Below, one piece after another: positions 7,049-16,005 of a stretch of DNA of 45,302 nucleotides. The stretch is taken from positions 1 through 45,302 of the forward strand of contig CALCCD010000113.1 of assembly GCA_937899645.1 (NCBI GenBank), written 5' to 3'. Under the pieces are notes generated by a model. That model was given only the letters and a program-made list of their open reading frames with translations. It ran no database searches and had not been told where the DNA came from. A program made the translations under genes and the position numbers. Each line of letters begins with the position of its first letter. The first letter of the stretch is position 1. This stretch comes from an uncultured cyanobacterium. GTDB lineage: Bacteria; Cyanobacteriota; Cyanobacteriia; Cyanobacteriales; Geitlerinemataceae.

Positions 7049-10000
7049 TCGTCGCGTCGCCACGGGCGAGCAGATCGTCGAGGTCGAAGTTCCACAGGCG
7101 CACGCGCCGATCGCGACTTGCGGAAACCAGAGCGCAGCGGTCGGGCAGCAGTTGGAGGGCTTCGACTGAGGCGGCGGCGTCAGTGACAGCGTGAAGCGCT
7201 TTGCCCGTGGCGGTGTCCCAAAAGCGAATCGTGCGATCGTAGCTGCCGGAGATCAGGATCTGGCCGCCGCGTCCGAAGGTGACGGTGTTGATGGCGGCGG
7301 CGTGGCCTTTGCAGAGTCGGCTCTGACGATCCGCGAGCGTCCAGACGGACAGGTTGCGATCGTAGTCGCCGATCGCTAGCAGCCGATCGTCGGGACTGAA
7401 GGCCAGGCAGCCGATCGCGCGGGTGTGGGTGACGATCGGATAGAGGAAAGCGGCGGTACTCGAGGCGGGATCGATCGCCCAGATTTCGACCGTTCCGGTG
7501 CGGTGGCCGATGGCGAGCTGGCGGCGATCGCCGCTGATGCAGATTTGACAGATATCGAGGCCGGGCGGCTCGGATGGGCTCGGCTTGTCATTCGGGCTGT
7601 TCGTTCGATCTCCCCTTCTCGGCTCGCCTTGCTGGCAGCGCAGCGAGAGCCAGACTTTACCGCTGCGATCGGCGAGCCAAATGCGCCCGTCGTGGCTGGC
7701 GTAGATAGCATCGTGGCTGGCGATGCCCGTCCAGGCGAGTTCGACGTCGATCGGCGGGGCGATCGTGGCGCGGGGCTGGCCGTCGATCGTCCAGGTGCGG
7801 GTGATGCCGACGCGATCGATGGCGGCGACTTCGTAGATAGGGTTGGGGTTTAGCTCAGAATTTGGCCCGACATTCGGCGCGGGGCTGAGCTCGGATTTTA
7901 GATCGAGATCGGCGGGGAGCTGGCGCAGGACGGCGCTGCGGATCGGGCGATCGAAGCCCTGCCAGCGGCGGAGGGTAGCGTCGCCTTTGCCGTCGCCGCG
8001 ATCGCTCTGGGTCGGGCTCCAGATGGCGATCTCGCCGCTGCCGTCGGCGGAGAGGCCGTAGCGCCCGTCGGGGGAGATGGCGATGCAGGCCAGCCAGCGC
8101 TCGTGGCGACTCAGAGTCCCCGGCTGGTGCTGGGCGGACTGCCAGAGGGACAGGGTGCGATCGTCGCTGCCCGAGGCGATGGTGTTGCCCGAGGGCGAGA
8201 AGCACAGGGCGCGAATGGCGTCGCGGTGGGGCGTGAAGTGTTCGATCTCGCGGCCGCGCGCGTCCCAAACGCGGACGGTTCCGGTATTGTCGCCCGCTGC
8301 GATTCGCTGCCCGGCGCGATCGACGGCAAAGCTGGTAAGGCGCTCGCCCTGGCGGTAGCGGGCGCGATCGGGGTTGGCGAGGCCCGAGCCATCGAGAGGC
8401 CAGCGATAAATTGCGCCATCGCGACTGCTGGCCCAGACCTGACGGCGGCGGACGGTGAGGCTGACGATTTCGTCGTCGTGTTCGCCGAGTTCTAACAGCG
8501 CGCTGGGGCGATCGCGTCCGAAGTCCCAGAGCAGCACGCGACCGTCGAGGGTGCCGACGACGACGCGATTGCCGGGTAGCCCGCAGAGCGAGCCGATGGC
8601 GCTGTCGAGTGCGGTGGCGCTGCGGGCCAAATAGGCGGCGGGGACGGTGCGGCGCTGGGTGCGATCGAGCTGGAGCGTCACGACTTCCAGGGTTCCGTCG
8701 TGGCAGCCGATCGTCAGGGTTTGACCGTCGGGGCTAAAGGCGATCGCCCGCACCCAGTCGGTACGATCGTCGATCGTCAGTGCTGGCTTTAGGGTCGCTC
8801 GATCGCCGGTCGATGGCGGCAGATCTGCGACCGGCCAGAGGAAAACAGCGCGATCGCCCGCTGCCGCCAGCCACTGCCCGTCCGGACTAAAAGCTACGGC
8901 ATCGACCCAGTCACAGTCGGGATCCAGGCACAGGGATGCCTGCGCTTTAGGAAACCCCACTGGGAACTCCATCGGAAACCACAGTCGCACCGTACCGTCG
9001 CTGCCGCCCGAGGCGATCGGCGCTCCGGCAGGGGCAATCGCCACGCAGTCGATCCAGCCGTCGTGACCGCGCAGGCGATCGAGCTGGCGCGCACCGTAAA
9101 CCGCGCGGCGCAGGGCGTCGAGCACCAAGAAGCGCAGGGTCAGCGGCACTTTAATCTCTTTGAGTCGCCGACCGGCATCGAGGACGGCGGTCAGAGCTTC
9201 GCGGCGATCGTCGAAGGCCAGCAGGATTTGCGACGAGCGCACGGCGGCTTCGATTTGGGCGACTTCGGCGGCGTGGCGGGCCTGGGTTTCGCGGCGTAGG
9301 GCGGCGCGCAGTTCGCGTTCGGTAGAGCTACGCAGGCTTTTTTCGCGTTGGAGTGCCTCGAGGGGCGTGCTGAAGCGCTCGCTGTAGTGCTGGCGGACGA
9401 GTTCGGCCAGGTAGTCGTGGGCGAGCTGGTAGCGCAGCTCGAGGTCGGCGGGAATTTGAAACGCGAGGCCGGAGCCGACGAAGATTTTAAGAATTAGGCC
9501 GACGATTTCGGAGCGCGGGGCGGCGGGGTCGGCGGGCGATGGTTCGAGATCGAAATTGCGGGTCGGGCTGGGGGCGCGATCGGCCTGGATTTCCGATACG
9601 GCAGCCTCGAGTCCCGGAAACTGGCCCCGCGACGAGAACAGCTCGACTTCTTTTTCGAGTTCCGACTGGGTTTTGATCGGGCGGTTTTTGGGCTTCTCGG
9701 CTAGCAGGTAGAGGACGAGTTCGGCCAGGGTGTGGTGCTCGGGGCCGCAGTCGTCAATGGCGCGATCGAGGTAGCGCTGGACGAGAGCGGTTTTGCCGCC
9801 GGTGCGCTGGTAGGCCGCGAGGGTGGTGACACCGTCCTGCTGGAGCTGCGCGCCGACAATTTGCAGCTCGATCGGGCGCACTTTTCCGTACCCGGCTTCC
9901 AGGTCGGCGATCAGCATCTCGACCAGCTCCGGCTCTAGGTTAAAGCTGGCGCGCTCGGTGAGTTGCTGCAAAATAGCGCGGGTGGCGTCGGCGCTAAAGT

Positions 10001-12170
10001 TGCCGATGCGGTAAAGGACGCGCTTGCTGAGGATGTCGTTGTCGATGCAGTCGAGGCCGGGGCGGTTGAGCAGGAAGTATAGGTAGGTGCGGCGAATCGA
10101 AAAGACGACGCGCAGGGAGGGGATGTCGAGGCAGCGCCCGAGGAAGACGAACAGGCGGTTGCGATCGGTTTTGAGGCGGTAGCGGAAGAAGAATTCCTCG
10201 AACTGATCGAAAATCAGCACGACGCGGCGGTTAGCGGCGTCTTCTTGCCAGAGTCGCGCGAGGATCTCTTGGCAGGCGGCGTTGAGGCCGAGATCCTCGG
10301 CCTCATCAGTATCGTCGGCGAGCTGGGCGCGCAGCACGTTCCACCAGTCGTCGTAGAGCTGGAGGGCGATCGGCGCGATCGTCTGGGTTTCGATCGTGCG
10401 TCTGCGCAGGGTCGGGATTAGGCCCGCGTGGATGAGCGAGCTTTTGCCGACGCCGGAGAATCCGTAGATGACCGTGACTTTGAGATCTTTACGCTCGATG
10501 CGCTCGACCAGGTTTTGGATATCCTGCTGGCGACCGGAGGCGGCGATCTCCGGGGCGATCGAGGTGAACGGGCGCACTCCGTCGGCGACCTGCGATCGCA
10601 GCCGTGCCGCGCCGATAAACGCCTTGAGGCCGCGATCGTGCTCGAAGGCTTGGCGATCGCAGCGTACCCCAAACGCCTGCCAGTACTGCTGGCGTTGGAA
10701 GTAAAGCGATCGCAGGCGATCGAGCAGGGCGATATAGAGCTGGGGGTGTTTCGGGCAGGGGCGGGCGCGGTGGCGCTCCAGCAGCGAGATAGCGGCCTGC
10801 GGGCGATCGAGGGCGAGCCAACTGCGGGCGCGGATCTCTGACAGCCGCAGCGCCAACGGTCCGATCGCTTCGGAAGCTCCGACTTTCTCGAGCGCGACCG
10901 TCATCGCGCCGATTCGGGCTTCTGCGCGATCGAGCCAGCGCAACGCCCGCACCGGGTCGCCTTCTGCCAGTGCCAGGTCGGCGCAAAGGCTGTAGTCGCG
11001 GGGTAGCTCCTGGGGCGCGCGGTGGCGGTGCAGCCACATCGCCCGAGCGAGCAGGGGACGCAACCCCTCCCACTCCGCCAAGTCGCGCTGGACTTCGCCA
11101 CTGACGCCGATAAAGCGCGAGACGATCGCCCAGGCTTGCTGTCGCTCGCAGCGATCGAGCGCGCTGGCGAGCAGGTCGCGAGCGATCGCCAGGTCGTCTC
11201 CCGGACGGTTGAGCAGGACGGTGCGCCGGTAGTAGCAGAGGGCGACGTGCAGCGTGACGACTTCGGCTAGGGCGTTGAGGTTAGCGAGGAGGCGATCGCG
11301 CAGGACTTCAGAAACTCGGTTCGGCGCGATTGTCGGGTTCGGCTCGGAGTCAGGCTCGAGGTCGGGCTCGGGAGAAGACTCGGGCGTAAATTCGGGTTCG
11401 GGCGCGCGACGCTGCTGGCTGCGGCGGTAGCAGTCGATCGCTTCGTCGAGGCGATCGCGCTCGTAGGCATCGCGACCGCGCAAAAAGTCGTAGAACGCCA
11501 GCACGTCCGGCTCGATCGTCTCCGTCGGTCGGAGCTGCTGGAGGTCGCGCAGGGCGGCGGCAACATCGGGCAGCTTGAAGGTGTCGAGCAGCGGCTGCTC
11601 GATCGGCGGCGCGCCAATATCGATCAGCGCCGCGAACAGGCGATCGCGCTGGCCGGTCAGCCACCCTTCCAGCACCGATGGCTCGACATCCAGCACGTCG
11701 ATCGACGCCCAAGTTTCAAAATCTTTGGCCTGTCTCTGGAAGCGGGCCACCAGGTCGGCTTCGACTAGCAAGACGATCGGCAGCGGGCAGCGCTCCCGGA
11801 ACGACTCGCGCATTTGGTTGAGCGTGGCCAAAAATCCGTCGCGATCGCACAGCCCCTCCAGGCCCGTCACCAAAATGCCGGAGGGGCGTCGCTCGGGATC
11901 GGCCAGATCGAAGCGGTCTGCCAACACCGAGAACAGCCGCGTTTCCTCGCTCGCCAGGGCGATCGGCTCTAAAGGTGTCGCGCAAGCGTCCTGGAGCCTG
12001 GCGATCGCTGCGGCGCGCAGGGTCGTGTAATCGCAGCGCAGCAGAAACAGCCGAAACTTGTCACGCGAGCAGCCCAGCGCCCAGGCCAAACCGTCCAGGG
12101 TGTCGAGGTTGCTCGGGGACAGCTCGATCTGCGCGAGGGGGGCGGGGTGGCGGCTAGATTTGACGTCCAT
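7026..12170 (-). CDS. Giant STAND-type ATPase with C-terminal WD40 propeller(s)
   Basis: A 1714-residue cytosolic multi-domain protein. Residues ~1-240 look like a degenerate ATPase-like recognition domain (GILVTGLEGL, then LNQMRESFRERCPLPIVLLV). About 240-540 is helical and TPR-like. About 555-900 is a STAND NTPase with Walker A GFSGVGKSS (Lys576) and Walker B VVLIFDQFEEFFF. A charged coiled coil follows at about 940-1010. From about 1033 to the end there are many WD40 repeats (for example SGGSDGTVRLW, ISGSYDRTIRFWDTATGK). STAND proteins are switch ATPases that oligomerise on sensing a ligand; WD40 repeats usually sense. No catalytic effector domain is visible, so the divergent CHAT protease gene 271 bp away is a plausible partner (inference). 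ATG 12170 is preferred; a GTG at 12188 is possible. Confidence 0.85.
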   Translation of the reverse strand: MDVKSSRHPAPLAQIELSPSNLDTLDGLAWALGCSRDKFRLFLLRCDYTTLRAAAIARLQDACATPLEPIALASEETRLFSVLADRFDLADPERRPSGILVTGLEGLCDRDGFLATLNQMRESFRERCPLPIVLLVEADLVARFQRQAKDFETWASIDVLDVEPSVLEGWLTGQRDRLFAALIDIGAPPIEQPLLDTFKLPDVAAALRDLQQLRPTETIEPDVLAFYDFLRGRDAYERDRLDEAIDCYRRSQQRRAPEPEFTPESSPEPDLEPDSEPNPTIAPNRVSEVLRDRLLANLNALAEVVTLHVALCYYRRTVLLNRPGDDLAIARDLLASALDRCERQQAWAIVSRFIGVSGEVQRDLAEWEGLRPLLARAMWLHRHRAPQELPRDYSLCADLALAEGDPVRALRWLDRAEARIGAMTVALEKVGASEAIGPLALRLSEIRARSWLALDRPQAAISLLERHRARPCPKHPQLYIALLDRLRSLYFQRQQYWQAFGVRCDRQAFEHDRGLKAFIGAARLRSQVADGVRPFTSIAPEIAASGRQQDIQNLVERIERKDLKVTVIYGFSGVGKSSLIHAGLIPTLRRRTIETQTIAPIALQLYDDWWNVLRAQLADDTDEAEDLGLNAACQEILARLWQEDAANRRVVLIFDQFEEFFFRYRLKTDRNRLFVFLGRCLDIPSLRVVFSIRRTYLYFLLNRPGLDCIDNDILSKRVLYRIGNFSADATRAILQQLTERASFNLEPELVEMLIADLEAGYGKVRPIELQIVGAQLQQDGVTTLAAYQRTGGKTALVQRYLDRAIDDCGPEHHTLAELVLYLLAEKPKNRPIKTQSELEKEVELFSSRGQFPGLEAAVSEIQADRAPSPTRNFDLEPSPADPAAPRSEIVGLILKIFVGSGLAFQIPADLELRYQLAHDYLAELVRQHYSERFSTPLEALQREKSLRSSTERELRAALRRETQARHAAEVAQIEAAVRSSQILLAFDDRREALTAVLDAGRRLKEIKVPLTLRFLVLDALRRAVYGARQLDRLRGHDGWIDCVAIAPAGAPIASGGSDGTVRLWFPMEFPVGFPKAQASLCLDPDCDWVDAVAFSPDGQWLAAAGDRAVFLWPVADLPPSTGDRATLKPALTIDDRTDWVRAIAFSPDGQTLTIGCHDGTLEVVTLQLDRTQRRTVPAAYLARSATALDSAIGSLCGLPGNRVVVGTLDGRVLLWDFGRDRPSALLELGEHDDEIVSLTVRRRQVWASSRDGAIYRWPLDGSGLANPDRARYRQGERLTSFAVDRAGQRIAAGDNTGTVRVWDARGREIEHFTPHRDAIRALCFSPSGNTIASGSDDRTLSLWQSAQHQPGTLSRHERWLACIAISPDGRYGLSADGSGEIAIWSPTQSDRGDGKGDATLRRWQGFDRPIRSAVLRQLPADLDLKSELSPAPNVGPNSELNPNPIYEVAAIDRVGITRTWTIDGQPRATIAPPIDVELAWTGIASHDAIYASHDGRIWLADRSGKVWLSLRCQQGEPRRGDRTNSPNDKPSPSEPPGLDICQICISGDRRQLAIGHRTGTVEIWAIDPASSTAAFLYPIVTHTRAIGCLAFSPDDRLLAIGDYDRNLSVWTLADRQSRLCKGHAAAINTVTFGRGGQILISGSYDRTIRFWDTATGKALHAVTDAAASVEALQLLPDRCALVSASRDRRVRLWNFDLDDLLARGDATISSPASL

Positions 12171-12441
12171 CTCGTTCGTAAACTCCACCGATGGCGGGGA
12201 CGGGCGGCGATCGCGGGCGATCGGGCGGCGAGATCTATCCTACTAGGCTGGTTCCGAGCCGTTCGGTGGCGCGTTCGCGAAACCGATACACTGGACGAAC
12301 GGCCCGCAAAATTCGGCGGCTCTCTTGTCGAGCTGCGCGCCGGTCGAGCGATACGGATGTTACCGGCTCTCGCCTGCTTTCCAACCCCGAACGTTAATAA
12401 CGCGGCCCGTACGGCCTTGCGGTGACGCCTACATCTCCTCC

Positions 12442-14034
12442 ATGATCCAGTCCGAACGTCCCTATCTGAGTCTGGCGCTCAAAGCCCTCAACCACGCGGA
12501 AACCGGCCATTTTGCAATTTGGGTCGTCCGCGCGCCGACGTCTAACGGCTACGTCCACGAAGATACGCGCTGCTTGCCGGTGTTGGCCAAGGCCTGGGAG
12601 GAGTGGCAGGCGTTCTTTTCAATTGATAATTCTCTGCCCACGCCCCACTGCGTCAACCTGCCCCACATTGAGGATGAGTCCGCGACGGGCGGCGATCTGG
12701 GCGCGCAGACGGACAGCCCGTCAGGCTACGGCAGCATGCTGATGCAGGAGCTGGGGCTGTATCTTTGGCACTGGCTGTTTTCGGGGAGCTTGCAGCGCAG
12801 CTTGGCGCTCGGCCAAGGTATGGCCCTCGAGCGGCGCACGCAGCTGCGGATTTCTCTAGACGTGCGCGATCCGAACGCGATCGGGCTGCCCTGGGAGATT
12901 GCCATGCCCCAGCCCGGGCAGCCGGTGCTGGCGCTCGACACGCATATAGCTTTTAGCCGTACGGTTAGCGACGTGATGCCCCTGGCGCACAAACGAGCGC
13001 GGCGCAGGCTGAAATTGGCGATCGCGATCGGCGACGACGGCGGCGGACGCTCCCTGCTCGATTTGCATACCGAAGCGAGGGCGCTGGCCCAGACGTTTGC
13101 GTCGGACGCGCGAGGGCGCGGCCAGGTGGAATACCAGGTCGATACGCTGGTGCAGCCGACCCCCGAGGAGCTTATCGAATGCCTCGATCGCGGTGGCTAC
13201 AACATTTTTATTTACCTCGGCCACGGTGTGACCGCGCCAGATGGCGGCGAACTCCAGCTCAGTCCCGACTGCCGGTTGAGCGGTGCGGAGCTGGCCCAGG
13301 TGTTGGTGCGATCGCGCGTGTCGCTGGCGCTGGTTAATGCCTGCTGGGGCGCGCGCAGCCACTGCCGCAACGGGCGCGCGATTCCCCGCAGCAGTCTGGC
13401 CGAGCTATTGATCCACCACGGCGTTCCGGCGGTGCTGGCGATGCGCGATGCGATCGCCGATGAAGAGGCCCACAGTTTTACCAGCGTCCTAGCCAAGGAA
13501 ATCGCCCTTGGATTGCCGATCGACAGCGCCGTGGCGATCGCCCGCCAGCAGCTCCTCACCGTCTACAAGTTCAACCAGCCCGCCTGGACGCTGCCCGTGC
13601 TCTACATGCACCCGGAGTTCGACGGCTACCTGCTCGAGTACCGCCAGCAGATCGTCACCGAGCTGCCCGACGAAACGGGTTTGAGCGATCGCCCGGACGA
13701 GTGCGCCTACTTGGTCGATCCCGAGCGAGGCGAGCGCTTCTCGATTCGGCGCGGGCTGATGCGTATCGGTCGCACCCAGGACAACGACATCATCGTGCCC
13801 GAGCGCTGGGTTTCGCAGCAGCACGCCGAGATTTTCTTCCGCGAGGCCCAGGAGCTGCGCGGTGGCGGCAGCTACGTCCTGCGCGATCGCTCCCGATACG
13901 GCACGTTCGTGGTCGTCCCGACAGAAAACCGCTGCACGGTTCACCACCAGGAAGTCGTCCTCGAGCCGGGAATGCAGCTCAAGTTCGGCAGCTCCCACGG
14001 GCGGACGCTCGAGTTCGCGATCGAGGCGGGCTAG
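12442..14034 (+). CDS. CHAT-domain (caspase-like) protease with C-terminal FHA domain
   Basis: A 530-residue protein. The CHAT protease fold spans roughly residues 150-400. The predicted catalytic dyad is His261 (IFIYLGHGV) and Cys301 (LALVNACWGARS), about 40 residues apart as usual in CHAT/caspase-clan proteases. LPWEIAMP and AMRDAIADEEAHSF are further family-type segments. Residues ~425-525 form an FHA domain (MRIGRTQDNDIIV, VSQQHAEI, DRSRYGTFV), a phosphothreonine-recognition module. The ATG at 12442 starts right where similarity to cyanobacterial CHAT proteins seems to begin (MIQSERPYLSLALKAL); an upstream in-frame start at 12325 would add 39 unlikely residues. No transmembrane segment is seen. 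The substrate and its role alongside the divergent STAND/WD40 gene are unknown. Confidence 0.86.
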   Translation: MIQSERPYLSLALKALNHAETGHFAIWVVRAPTSNGYVHEDTRCLPVLAKAWEEWQAFFSIDNSLPTPHCVNLPHIEDESATGGDLGAQTDSPSGYGSMLMQELGLYLWHWLFSGSLQRSLALGQGMALERRTQLRISLDVRDPNAIGLPWEIAMPQPGQPVLALDTHIAFSRTVSDVMPLAHKRARRRLKLAIAIGDDGGGRSLLDLHTEARALAQTFASDARGRGQVEYQVDTLVQPTPEELIECLDRGGYNIFIYLGHGVTAPDGGELQLSPDCRLSGAELAQVLVRSRVSLALVNACWGARSHCRNGRAIPRSSLAELLIHHGVPAVLAMRDAIADEEAHSFTSVLAKEIALGLPIDSAVAIARQQLLTVYKFNQPAWTLPVLYMHPEFDGYLLEYRQQIVTELPDETGLSDRPDECAYLVDPERGERFSIRRGLMRIGRTQDNDIIVPERWVSQQHAEIFFREAQELRGGGSYVLRDRSRYGTFVVVPTENRCTVHHQEVVLEPGMQLKFGSSHGRTLEFAIEAG

Positions 14035-14091
14035 CGCAGCTCGATCGCGCCGCCAGTTACCCGGTTTCGCCACTGTTTCGCCACTGAGATA

Positions 14092-14619
14092 ATGCGTGCT
14101 GCCTCCTCGATAACCGCCGCCACCTGGATCACCCTGTCGCGGATGCTCGGCATTCCGCTGCTGCTGTATTTCCTCAGCGATCCGACGCCGGAGCGGCGCT
14201 GGTGGGCGCTGGGCTGCTTCGCGCTCTCGGCGGGGACGGACTGGCTCGATGGCTACGTGGCGCGCCGTTTTAATCAAATCAGCGATCTGGGTAAGCTGCT
14301 CGATCCGCTAGTCGATAAGTTTTTGACGATCGCGGCGATGTTGGCGCTGGTCGAGATGCGAATCTTCGCGGTTTGGGGCGTGTTTGCGATTATCGCGCGG
14401 GAGATCGGCATCACGGCGTGGCGATCGAGCCAAACGTCGGTGTCGGGCGCGAATATCTGGGGCAAGGTGAAGACGGTGTCGCAAATCGTGGCGATCGGGC
14501 TGGCGATCGCGCCGCTTCCCGACCCCTGGCCGGTGGTGGCGCAGTGGGCGTTTTGGGGGGCGGTGGCGCTGAGTTTGTGGTCGGGTGTGGTGTACGTTTG
14601 GCCGCCGCGATCGTCTTGA
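14092..14619 (+). CDS. pgsA: CDP-diacylglycerol-glycerol-3-phosphate 3-phosphatidyltransferase
   Basis: A 175-residue integral membrane CDP-alcohol phosphatidyltransferase. It carries the full catalytic motif DG(x2)AR(x8)G(x3)D(x3)D, visible as LDGYVARR, then SDLGKLLDPLVDK. It makes phosphatidylglycerol phosphate from CDP-diacylglycerol, the first committed step to phosphatidylglycerol, the essential phospholipid of thylakoids and photosystems. Several hydrophobic helices surround the motif (for example WITLSRMLGIPLLLYFL near the N-terminus), which is normal for PgsA. It starts 57 bp after the CHAT gene stop, on the same strand, so cotranscription is possible. The family also includes other CDP-alcohol transferases, but length and the PG-type motif context favour PgsA. 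Confidence 0.9.
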   Translation: MRAASSITAATWITLSRMLGIPLLLYFLSDPTPERRWWALGCFALSAGTDWLDGYVARRFNQISDLGKLLDPLVDKFLTIAAMLALVEMRIFAVWGVFAIIAREIGITAWRSSQTSVSGANIWGKVKTVSQIVAIGLAIAPLPDPWPVVAQWAFWGAVALSLWSGVVYVWPPRSS

Positions 14620-14752
14620 GTTGCGATCGAGACAATATCGAGACAGGGAAGTGACAAGGACGTCCGCTCAGCTCGGTGAGGCGCATTTGCTTTCTTGCTT
14701 CACTCTCCGTCTCCTCGATCGACGCGACTTGTGAGATCGCCAACAATCGCCT

Positions 14753-15913
14753 CTACGTCGAAATCAGCACCAGATTGTCGCGGTGCACCACCGTCGGCGG
14801 GCCGCTGTAGCCGAGGAGCGACTCAATTTCGCCCGACTGATGGCCTAGAAGCTGCGTGAGTTCGACGCTGGGATAGTTGACGATGCCGCGCGCCAGCACC
14901 ATTCCGCTCGAGTCGCACAGCTCTACCGCCTCCGACGCCTGAAATTCCCCTTCAACCCGGACGATGCCTGCCGCCAGCAGCGACTTGCCGCTTCGCCCGA
15001 TCGCCCGAACCGCGCCATCGTCGAGGAAGATCTTGCCCTGCGTCACTAGCCCATAGGCCAACCAGCGCTTGCGCGCCGAGTCCGTTGCCGGTTCGGGGTC
15101 GAAGCGCGTGCCGATCGTCGCGCCGTTGAGGATATCGATCGGGTTTTGCGGCTGCTGGCTGGAGGCAATAACCGCCGTGACGCCCGCATCGGTAGCAATC
15201 CGCGCGGCGATTAGCTTCGTTTGCATCCCGCCCGTGCCCCAGCCACTGCTGCTGCTGTCAGTGCGGATGCTGGCTTCCAGGCGGTTGAGTTCGTCGCGAC
15301 CCGTGACGCGCTCGATCGGGACGGCGTCGGGATTGCGGGTCGGGTCGGCGGAGTAGAGCCGATCGACGTCGGTGAGCAGAAACAGCCAGTCGGCCTCGAT
15401 CGCGCTGGCGACCAGGGCGCTGAGGGTGTCGTTATCACCGAATTTCAGCTCGTCGTTGGAGATCGCATCGTTCTCGTTGACGATCGGCACGACGCCGAGA
15501 TCGAGCAGTTCGCGCAGCGTGTTGCAGGCGTTGACGTAGCTGGCACGACGCACCAGATCGCCACGGGTCAACAACACCTGGGCGATCGGCTGTTGTAGCG
15601 AGGTAAAGAGGTCGTCGTAGATGCGGATCAGCCGCCCCTGTCCGACGGCGGCGACGGCCTGTTTGGTCGCGAGGTTACGCGGGCGCTCGGTCATGTGCAG
15701 CCGCGCGCAGCCGACCCCAACGGCCCCGGACGACACCAACACGACGCGATGCCCCTGGCTCCGCAGCGTGCAGACCGTTTCGACGAGGCTGGCGATCGTG
15801 GCGATCGCGAGGCTACCGGTATCCGGCTGCGTCAGGCTGGACGTGCCGATTTTAAGGACGATAGTTTGCGAGCGGGCGGGTGAGTCGGGCAGCGGGGAAG
15901 AAGGCGAAGTCAT
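14753..15913 (-). CDS. proB: Glutamate 5-kinase with PUA domain
   Basis: A 386-residue ProB catalysing ATP-dependent phosphorylation of glutamate, the first step of proline synthesis. The amino-acid kinase domain begins [14 protein letters not shown]. It continues with [13 protein letters not shown], the substrate site [20 protein letters not shown], and [18 protein letters not shown]. The C-terminal ~100 residues form a PUA domain ([26 protein letters not shown]). The ATG at 15913 ([11 protein letters not shown]) was chosen; an upstream in-frame ATG at 16009 adds 32 residues outside the family alignment. Proline usually inhibits this enzyme; no transcriptional control site is evident. argZ, which can produce proline by another route, lies 20 kb away. 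Confidence 0.95.
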   Translation of the reverse strand: MTSPSSPLPDSPARSQTIVLKIGTSSLTQPDTGSLAIATIASLVETVCTLRSQGHRVVLVSSGAVGVGCARLHMTERPRNLATKQAVAAVGQGRLIRIYDDLFTSLQQPIAQVLLTRGDLVRRASYVNACNTLRELLDLGVVPIVNENDAISNDELKFGDNDTLSALVASAIEADWLFLLTDVDRLYSADPTRNPDAVPIERVTGRDELNRLEASIRTDSSSSGWGTGGMQTKLIAARIATDAGVTAVIASSQQPQNPIDILNGATIGTRFDPEPATDSARKRWLAYGLVTQGKIFLDDGAVRAIGRSGKSLLAAGIVRVEGEFQASEAVELCDSSGMVLARGIVNYPSVELTQLLGHQSGEIESLLGYSGPPTVVHRDNLVLIST

Positions 15914-16005
15914 GGCGATCGGGCGCGGAGAGACCGGCAGGCAGCGAAAATCTAACGCCCCATTTTGCCAGACCACCGACCGACCCAGATACATTCTGCG
16001 ATGCT

